Of a stretch of 64,000 bases of DNA, positions 26,130 to 35,200 are shown piece by piece. The translations under genes were made by a program, and so were the position numbers. Below the pieces are notes generated by a model. That model had not been told where the DNA came from. It saw only the letters and a program-made list of their open reading frames with translations, and did not search any database. The first letter of the stretch is position 1, and each line of letters begins with the position of its first letter. The stretch is from the NCBI GenBank assembly GCA_905221605.1, contig CAJNDS010002412.1, positions 908,886 through 972,885 of the forward strand. The letters are read 5' to 3'. This stretch comes from Symbiodinium natans. Lineage: Eukaryota > Sar > Dinophyceae > Suessiales > Symbiodiniaceae.

Positions 26130-27654
26130 TATATACGACTGCAATGCCTATTGGGGTAGATTTTGGGTAGATGAACCATAAACCCTTTTAGGGTTCGTTT
26201 GGTCTACTACTACAAATCCTGTTCGGGAAGATGAGCCATAGACCCTTCGGTTTAGGGGTTCATCTGGTCTCCTACTACAACCCCTTCGGGTAGATGAACA
26301 ATAAGCCCTTCTTCGTTAGCTTCATTTGGGCCCCCTTCTCACTGTTGGCTAGTAGGGAATGAGTGAATTAGTAACGCTATATCACCCGCCTATATCTACC
26401 CTTTATTGGGGATTCAGTAGTCTATAGGGTGCCTCATTCCCTCATTCCCTACCAACCAACAGCAAGCCTTAAGGAAAGGCAAAGGCTGAAGGATGTTGGG
26501 AACGTGATCCCGATCACGTCTGGGCTTCTCATGCCTGGGAAGCTAAACGCACCAGGACATGGCGAACCCAAAACCCTAAACCCTAAACAGTAAACCCTAA
26601 ACCCTAAACCCTAAGGGCAACATGGAGCAGGGTGCATCAGAGAAGGATATGGTGAGACGACTTGGAGCCAAAGCTTCTGCTTACAGCAACTCGACCGAGG
26701 ATAGCGTCGGTCAGCCCTATTGAAGGACTGTGAGTATAAGGGGGGCACAGGCACATCCCAAGCAAGGGGTGCCCTTGTTGATTCAAAGGAACGTATAAGA
26801 GAACCTAAACCTTTAAACAAAATCATAATAATCAAAATATATAAAAAAATTGTAATTAAAATGATAAGAATAAGAATAAGGGGCCTACTCCTAGGCAACC
26901 CAACCCATGGCTTGTAAGGGAACCTAAACGTCAAAAATAGGGTTTAGGGTTTAGGGTTTAGGGTTGCAATAAGGGCCTACTCTGGGTCCGAGGGGCTTCA
27001 ACTGCTCTGAGCTTGAGCACTGAGGCGGGGACTGTGGCACCAGGTGTCCTGTGGCGAAACCCTAAACCCTAAACCCTAAATCCTAAACCCTAGACCCTAA
27101 ACCCTAAAGCCTGAGGCTTGCCCCATTGTCTTCAGCATGATTATGTTTACTATTTATTGCATTTAAGAAGATAATACTGTTGAACATTTGTTCTTCTTAT
27201 CATGATACCATGAAAATCCTCACCTGCACTACGGGGCTAACTACCGGCCGCCCCCCGCATACCATCGAGCAGGCTGATCCCAGAGTCCTGCCGCTGCCAC
27301 ATATGCAGCCCCTGGCGCGACCTCGCGCTGATGGAGTGGCGTTTGTTAGGGGACCACATGGATCCCCCAAGTTGTGGTCATATACCATAAGTATATACTA
27401 TCATACTTATATTGAGGCACAAATCCACCTTTTAAATTCGGTATATGGACCATAAACCCTGTTTCGGGAAACGATCCTCACTCTCCCGAATCTCAATTAT
27501 GCTCAGCTCCATGGGTAGCCTCTCTAGGCCTTAGACGAGGCGGTCCTTAGGTCTGACAGATGTCTTTGCACATTTGGGGTTCAGGGAGGGTAGGGTTGAG
27601 GGTTGAGGGTTGAGGGTTGAGGGTTTAGGGTTTAGGGTTCAGGGAGGCTAGGGT

Positions 27655-27686
<32 letters not shown>

Positions 27687-28800
27687 GGTTTAGGGTTTAG
27701 GGTTCAGGGTTTAGGCTTTGGGGAGTGTACTTCGCTCGAACCCCAACATCCTCTAGACACTCAAGGCTACGCGGACAGCAGCTCGCAACCCAGTCACCGG
27801 CACCTTTCCCGAACGCTTTTGAAAACCCGTCCTAAAGACCCCTCCAGATGACGAAGTTCTATACACCATCCAGCCCCAAAGCCCCCGAAGGCCCTGAAGC
27901 TCAAAGCCCTAAACCCTAAACCCTAAACCCTAAACCCTAAACCCTAAGCCCTAAACCCTAAACCCTAAACCCTAAACCCTAAACCCTAAACCCTAAACCC
28001 TATCTGAAATTTGTCTCTGGCGGGGTTGTTGAGGTTCTTCGGTTGTCGGCTCATGGTAGTGGGCGGCCTGCAAAGGCGCCGCAAGCTGCGGTGCTCCTGC
28101 GAGCTGGCTTTGGGCTGCAAGGGCTTCTGTTTAGGGTTTAGGGTTTAGGGTGGTTTAGTAGTAACTGCCCTTAATTAGTAGGTAGAACCCGTTTTTCTGC
28201 AGGTAAAGAGTGTCCCAGGTTTGTAGGATCGAGTTTGGGGATGAGGGTGTAGGGTGTCGAACCCCTACAGAACAGGACCCACAGCCTCTTCGCCCCGTAG
28301 ACTACAAGTAGCCCGTACACGAGCTCAAAGCCTAGAAAGGCCCTTAACCCTAAACCCTAAACCCTAAAACCCTAAACCCTAAACCCTAAACCTCGGCGAT
28401 AAACCCTCAAGCAGCCGCGGCGCGGAGCTCTCAAGGTTTAGGGTTTAGAGGGTTCGAAGCTCAGGGTTTCAGAAGGGAGCCTCCCGGCATACAGAAAAAA
28501 GCTTCCCGTTCTAAGCTGACCTCGAATTTTCTACCGCCCCTAAACCCTAAACCCTAAACCCTAAACTCTTAGACGTCCTGCAACCTGTGGGACGAAGGAC
28601 GGCGTCAGCGGAGGAGGCGGTGGTGGCAAAGGCAGACCTGCCGACGGCCGAGGCACCCCGTTTTTCATTTCGGGAAGCCTAAACTCTATAAACCCTAAAC
28701 CCTAAACCCTAAACCCTAAACCCTCTCACTAAAAGCGGCAGGCTGGGGGCGAGCCGCAAGGGCGAACATGTGCTTCGATAGGATGGGGAGAGTTTTGGCA
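23702..28800 (+). CDS. Series of candidate + strand exon islands
   Basis: Islands: 23702-23790, 24103-24190 (SVLAAARPGSEEPPEEL), 25265-25340, 25740-25843 (FFACDIQHYCRKEAWDGRCR, donor CG|GTAAAAG), 26464-26570 (KERQRLKDVGNVIPITSGLL), 26989-27058, 27290-27345, 28004-28128 (KFVSGGVVEVLRLSAHGSGR, donor CT|GTTTAGGG), 28391-28435, 28572-28673 (RRTASAEEAVVAKADLPTAE), 28727-28790. The donors at 25844 and 28129 are the clearest splice signals. No family recognised. Confidence 0.35.
24692..24797. repeat. Perfect tandem duplication of about 53 bp
   Basis: CTAAGATTCGATGGTAGCCA through to CTCAATGTTGTGTA occurs twice head to tail. The copies look identical, so the duplication is recent or an assembly artefact. 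Confidence 0.85.
26083..26127. repeat. Poly-G run of 45 bases inside a family A element
   Basis: Uninterrupted G from 26083 to 26127. Comparable mononucleotide runs: C46 at 53189-53234, T18 followed by G20 at 50244-50281, T17 followed by G13 at 58202-58231, C17 then A-rich at 57198-57232. Lengths of such runs are unreliable in assemblies. Confidence 0.9.
26335..26465. mobile_element. Family E palindromic element
   Basis: Left TTGGCTAGTAGGGAATGAGT and right CCTCATTCCCTCATTCCCTA then CCAACCAACA. It matches the 37240-37352 element inside intron 3 of the aminotransferase gene. Fragments occur at about 15485-15545 and 25605-25690. Confidence 0.7.
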
Positions 28801-29368
28801 TTGTAGAAAGCACTTGGGTTTGGGGCTTAGGGCTATTAGGGTTTGGGGTTATTAGGGTTTCGGGTTTACAGGGTTTACAGGGTTCAGGGTTTAGGGTTTA
28901 GAGTTTAGGGTTTAGGGGGGTTTTAGGTTCTGTTTTGCCACTGGCCCAACACGTGCGCGAAGGCATTGGGGACCACTGGGACCACTTCGGAGGACACAAA
29001 TAAATCCGAACCTGTTAGCTGCGCCGTGCCAGCAGATTCCATCTCCGTAAGCCCCAAAACCCTGAACCCTAGACCCTAAGCCCTGGCCCCTGAACGCCAA
29101 ACCCGAAACTTCTAATGCCTGAATTTATAAATCCTACACCCTGAACCCTGAACCCTAAACCCTAAACCCTAAACCCTAAACCCTAACTTCGCTTCTCTTT
29201 GTTTTGCTGGCGAAAGACTGGAGATTCTAGCGTGCAACGGGGTATTCGAAAACCTGGGTTGCCCAGTAAACCTCGAAATAAAGGGGTTTAGGGTTTAGGA
29301 TTTAGGGTTTGCCTGGTAAATCCTCAGAATAAATAAACAAGGCTGCGCCCCTTTCATTGGGTCTTCAA

Positions 29369-29515
29369 CCTTGCGGGCCAGATGAACGCGAAAGGGGCTT
29401 ATGGTTCATGTACCCTTAATAAGGGTTTAGGGTTTAGGGTTTAGGGTTTAGGGTTAAGGGAATAGTATAGGGTATGTGACCCTAATTTTGGGGCTCATTT
29501 GGTGCCCAAGGAAGG
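29369..29515. mobile_element. Family A element with internal telomere array
   Basis: Left CTTGCGGGCCAGATGAACGC and right GGGGCTCATTTGGTGCCCAAG. A (TTTAGGG) array sits at 29425-29455. The core of the family ends in CCCTAAA/TTTAGGG-like bases, so the array may have grown from the element's own subterminal sequence. Confidence 0.75.
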
Positions 29516-29519
29516 GAGT

Positions 29520-31260
29520 ACAAGGGGGTATAAGAAGGGTTTACTACTGGGCATCCTGGAAAAAGATTGTGGAGCATGGTTGTGTGCTCCCTCTCAAACG
29601 GGGAGTGACCGAAAGTCCAGGTCCTGGCAAAAGTTGCGCAAGAAATCTGACAACGAGTTGCATGATGTGCGCGGCGGTTGCTCAGGACCTGCTATAGCGT
29701 AGGAGCTAAGACTATTGAAAAGGGGTGTCCGAGGGCAGGGCACTTATCTAACCGGGTCTTAGGGCGTGGTGCAATGAATCCCCATAGCCACCTGCACATA
29801 CCCCTATAGAGCTTGTGACCTTCTGCGACACTCCCACCCTAAACCCTAAACCCTAAACCCTAAACCCTAAACCCTAAACTCGTTCCCCCTTGTGCACCAG
29901 TAGCTTCAGGCTCTCCACTAGTCCTGTGTTGCAGGGCTCTTCATACCCGGGATCAGCTGCTACAGAGAAATTTCGCGCAGCTTCGTTGCCCCCCTTCGAT
30001 AGCCTCAACTCGGCTTAGTTATCCCTAAATAGCCTCAACTATGGAGGGAACTAGAGGGGGGGGGGCTAGATTAGAGGAGGTACTAGGGGAACCCATGAGT
30101 TAAGGGGGATAAATAAGCTCTCTGGATGCTTATAAGAGCGATCCAGAACGTGCGCCGTGGACCCCTTGGATTCCCCGGGATGTCTGCACACACGCGTGCC
30201 CGGGTTCGAGTTTGGGCTTGGCATTTGAATTCGCTTCAGAACCTCAAGCCGTAGCCCTAAATCCCAAACCCTAAGCCCATTCTCTGAACCCGGCGTGCAG
30301 CGTGCGGAGCATATCAAAAAATGCCTCTGCGGCACGTGATGCGCACTGGGAGTGACGCGCCAGCACCTAACACCCATGTGCTTAGGCGTAAACTCGAAAC
30401 CCGAACCCTAAACCCAAAAACATAAATCTCCTTAAAGCCGTGATTCAGAGTCTCCGAGAGTGCAAGCAGAGTCACGACCACAAAGGCGTGTTTCGTCAAG
30501 AGATGACCCGAGGCCAAGGTACCGAAAAGAGCTTGGGGTGTAAGTAGGGGGCTTAGGGTTTAGGGTTAGGGTTATGCTGGTTACCCCAGATACCAAGTAC
30601 TCTAGATACCCGAATTACCCTCATTCCCCTATCTACCCTACTTCAACAACGCCTCGTTTCGGCAGCTAAGCCATGCAGTGATTTGGATTGCTCCCCGGCG
30701 ATGGCAGCCGCTTTCAAGATCAGCGAAACACTTGAAAGTGGAGTGAACCCTACCTTAAGAGCCTTACTTGCTTGCGGGCTCGTCTTACAAAAACACCCTT
30801 AGAGGACGTTTGGGGTAACGCACAAAGTCTGGGGCTTTTAAGGGTTCTGAAGGTGAACCCTCAATCCTGAACCCTAAAGCCAACCAAAAAAAAAGGAAGC
30901 CAGACCGGCGCCAGGAGTTGAGGGTTTTCCTGCGAAACTCTTTTCCCTTCAGTTTTCTGGGTTCTGCCTACGAATTGAGGGTAGCTTCGTTGCTGAGTTC
31001 ATGGCCCCCCCCCCCCAAAAAAAAAAAAGCGCACACTTTCAGTTCTATGGGGGATTCTCGTCTCCCAAGAAGTGTAGAGTGTGCTCACTCAGCTACGAAG
31101 AAGGGTAGTTTCTACTATCCGACGGCTGCCCCCTCGCGGGAGACATGCTGGAACAATGCATCCATCTAAAGATGCAGGCTCAAGAGCGTTGACAGGCAGA
31201 CCGGCTAATACCAGCAGAGCCCCCTACACCCCAACCACCAAATCCCAAAATTCTCAAGGA
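29520..31260. other. No supported gene; repeats and unassigned sequence
   Basis: Contains a short telomere array (29836-29880), the family M copy, a family I element and unassigned sequence. Several 60-100 codon frames occur on both strands but none has supporting features. Confidence 0.5.
30981..31105. mobile_element. Family I element
   Basis: Left CTTCGTTGCTGAG, right CTCAGCTACGAAG; interior AGTGTxCACTTTCAGTTCT and AAGTGxAxAGTGTGCTCACT. The second copy is intron 1 of the aminotransferase gene (37698-37832). This copy contains a poly-C/poly-A run (31005-31028). Confidence 0.75.
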
Positions 31261-31315
31261 GGAGCCCTAAACCCTAAACCCTAAACCCTAAATTAAACCC
31301 TAAACCCTAAACCCT

Positions 31316-31665
31316 AGCTTCTGTGCGGAGGTGGCCCAGGAACTGACCGCCCGAAAAGGATCTTGAGCAGAAAAGCGGCGGAATTGCCCCACACAGATCA
31401 GACGATTGCTCCGAGCATGCAGAAAAAAAACAAGCCAGGGTCCACGTCCCGAAGCCAGAGGGTCCAGGGCTTCGGGCTACGCTCCTGTTAGCTAACCTCG
31501 TGTTTTTTGGGGGGGTTTAGGGTTTAGGGTTTAGGGTTTAGGGTTTAGGGTTTAGGGTTTAGGGTTTAGGGTACATGGACCCTGGCGTGTTGGATCACAA
31601 AAGCCCCTCGTGGGCAAAGACAAAGAACGTCGGGGAGTCCAGCTCGCTCAAAGTTTCAGGGCTCA
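31316..31665 (+). CDS. Two candidate + strand exons
   Basis: 31316-31370 (SFCAEVAQELTARKGS then stop) and 31572-31665 (MDPGVLDHKSPSWAKTKNVG and on). A (TTTAGGG)n tract at 31515-31571 precedes the second. They lie just downstream of the 3' end of the minus-strand aminotransferase gene, so transcription would converge here. Confidence 0.33.
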
Positions 31666-32231
31666 GGGCTTAGGGTTTAGGGTTTAAGGTTTAGGGTTTA
31701 GGGTTGAGGGTTGAGGGTTTAGGGCTCTAGATCCTGGGGATTCGACAGGAGCAGCACTTTGCATGGGACAGTCCGGGGATTCGTACTCCGCGACGGGGTA
31801 TTGCTGGCAAGCTTGTCAGCCCACTAGTGGCTATACGATTCCACTTGCGGGCACCTTTTCTGCCAATGGCACGGGGTGAAGGGTTTAGGTGTCGAGTCTC
31901 CCATTGCACGTGCCTCTCTCTTATGCTCTCTGGCAGGTCAGGCACCCGCAGATGCCCAGGCGACAAGCCAACTAAGCCGAGACCAAGTTGAGGCGTCGGG
32001 CTTTCTCACAAGGTTTGAGTATTATGGAAGTCATCTACGCCAAGTGCGCAGAAAATTCCCTCATGGCAGGCTGTCTTCGGCGAGGGTGTTTAAACCTGAA
32101 AACCTACAGCGTTTAGGGTTTAGGGTTTAGGGTTTAGGGCTGAAGGCTACTTACCCACTTAACCAAAACGAAGTGCGGCCCTCCCGCCGAAGAGCAAGAG
32201 CCTCACCGCTGGGCGCCTGGCGCCGCGCAGT

Positions 32232-35200
32232 TTAAACGAAGCTGAGCTTGAAGCATTCAGCCAAGTCGGTGGCCATCTTCGTCATCTCCTGCTGTCATAT
32301 GGGTTTAGGGTTTGGGGTTTGGGGTTTAGGGTTACCTATACTCTTGTAATTTCGATTGAGGTTATCAACATGAAGCCATAAAGCCTTTTAGGGCTCATTA
32401 TGCATAAACCCTTTTTATTGGGTCATTAGGTCCCCAAAGGATCCTATACCTATACTACTATAATTCCAAATAATCCTTTGTTTGCCCTGATAAGGAAGAA
32501 TAACCCTAAACCCTAAACCCTAAACCCTAAACCCTAAACTAGCAAACAGTAGATTCGGACCCCAAGGATGTCCTGCTCGGTGTCATGACACAGCAACCGA
32601 AGGTCGCAGACGTTGGTGAGCACCCGCCTCGTCTGCGGCAGCACATCCGGATGGATGGCCTCTGCCTTCCTTGGCTTAGGGTTTAGGGTTTAGGGTTTAG
32701 GGTTTAGGGTTTAGGGTTTAGGGTTTAGGGTTTAGGGTTTAGGGTTTAGGGTTTAGGGTTGAGGATTTAGGGCTTAGGGCTTAGGGTTTAGGGCCAAACT
32801 CTAGGATAAGAAGGGTAGCCTTTCCGGGTTGGTTGCTGTGGGCCACCAAGCTTCATATACTGCCAGGACATGAAGTTTCGCGCGTTGGCGGGGTCGGAGA
32901 ACTTGGCGATGGAGTGCTTGCGCCCCTGGAGCTCTTTGAGGAAGACAGCCAGGCCTGGAAGCTCTTCCGTGCCTTGGGGGCTGGATATATATAACCAAAA
33001 TGCTTAAAGGTTAACCTTCTTGTTTGCATAGGGCAATGTGTATATATATACATATATATATAACCAAAAAGGTTAGACTATATATACATATATATAACCA
33101 AAAAGGTTAGACAAATAAACTGCCCAGCCCCTAAGGTGCAGGGCCGGCCGTCTTCGCCCAGGATGCGGATCTGCAGCGAGTCGTAGACGGGGCCGACGAG
33201 GCTATGAGACTGTGGGATGAACCTCGGTTTTTTTTTTTTTACTTACAGTTTGGTAGGAGCTACCCTTGGTTAGTAGGTATAACCCTAACTACCCTTAAGA
33301 CTACCCCTAAGTAGTAGATTTTTGTTGTGCTGGCAGTTTGGTAGGAGCTACCCTTAAAGAGTGGGGAAAAAGCCCTAACTAACCTTAAGTAGTAGGGTGG
33401 AACCCGAACCACCCTGAACTAGTAGGCATAACCCTAACTACTTTGAATTAGTAGGTATAACCCTAGCTACCCTTAATTCGTAGAAAATAACCCCTTATTC
33501 TAAGACTATGGGTAAAGAGGGCCCCAAGGAACTCGATTCGCTTGCTGGCCTCTTTACCGCAGACCTCCTCCAGCTTCTCGGAGGTCGTCCTCACGAGATA
33601 GTAGTACCTGGGACTCTGTTTATACCTACAGTTTCATCGTAACTACCCTGAATTCCATAGGTATAAACCATAGGAACTACCCTTAACTCATATAAGTGTA
33701 ACCCATAAAAAAGCTGCAGGTTCTTGAGGGTCAAGGGTACATCTCGTTGTGCTGGTCGATGCGCTCATTCATCACCGCCAGCTGGGGATGCATAAGGGCC
33801 CCCTGAATGTTGGTCATGCGGACGGACTTGTTCACAGTGGTGTACCTTGGGGACCACGTGAACCCTTTGAAGGGTTTATGGTGCATGTATACCTGAACAG
33901 GGATGTGAGAGTAGTAGAGGGCATAAGACACCCAATCTTAGGGTCAAAAACATACATATATATATATACACGCACACACCTAGAACAGGAATTGTCGTGG
34001 TTTAGGGTATATAAAGGCCGGTGTCCTCTTTATCTGTTACTTTTTTTACATATAGCCCCGAAAGATACCCTCATAAGAACCCCGAACATATGCCCCATAA
34101 AACAGAAAACCTACTTATTGATAGACATGCGTGTTAGTCAAGGCTGAGTTGATGCCCATTGCTTCGTTGAACAGTCTTGTGTCGTGCTAATGGGACCACC
34201 AACCAATATACGGTATAAGAACCCGAAACCCGAAACCCGAAACCCTAAACCCTAAACCTAAACCCCAAACCCCAAACCCCAAACCCCAAACCCCAAACCC
34301 CAAACCCCAAACCCCAAACCCCAAACCCTAAACCCTAAACCCTAAACCCCAAACCCTAAACCCTAAACCCTAAACCCTAAACCCCACTTTTAGGGTTCCG
34401 ATGATCCCCCCCAGGGTACTTGTATCGAAGGCAGACGTCCTCGGGCGGCGCGAGGGCCTCAAGCTTCGAAACCCTAAACCCTAATCCTAAACCCTAAACC
34501 CTAAACCCTAAACCCTAACCCCTAAACCCTAATCCTAAACCCTAAACCCTAAACCCTAAACCCTCATCCAAACCCTACACCCTAAACCCTAAACCCTAAT
34601 CCTAAACCCTAAACCCTAAACCCTCAAACGGCCTCATGCTTCTTCCAGAGCTCCTCATAGCTTCCCGCGGAGAAGATGAAGAAAGCTTGGATCTCGTCGT
34701 TGTTTGTAAACCTTGCGGGTTCAGGACCCGATTAAGGACGGCCATCTAGGGATTGGGGGTTTAGGGTTTAAGGTTTAGGGTTTAGGGTTTAGGGTTTAAC
34801 CTTACAGCTTCAGGACTCCAAGTAGAACTATACTTATAAGCCCCCCTAAGGCCGTTTAAGTAGACCTGGACCTAGACTGATAGCTTGGGCAATAAACCTG
34901 CGAGTAGTTGTCCTTTGTAAGCTTTCCGGTTCAGAAGGCGTCCATCTAGGGTTCATAGGATTTAGGGGGTTTCGGGTTACCACAACACCCCTTGGCAGGT
35001 CAGGAAACATATTACAATAAGGGCACCCTTCTAGGGGTTGGTTACTTTGTAAGGGAACCCAGGGCCAAAAAGAAAGGCAGAAGGGTACCACTAGGCTAGC
35101 AAGGTTACAGGTTCAGCCCCAAATACAACTGTACTTAAAAGTATAGTTGGGGTTATTTGTACCCATGCACCTCCAAGTAGTTGTCTAGTATCCTGGGGGA

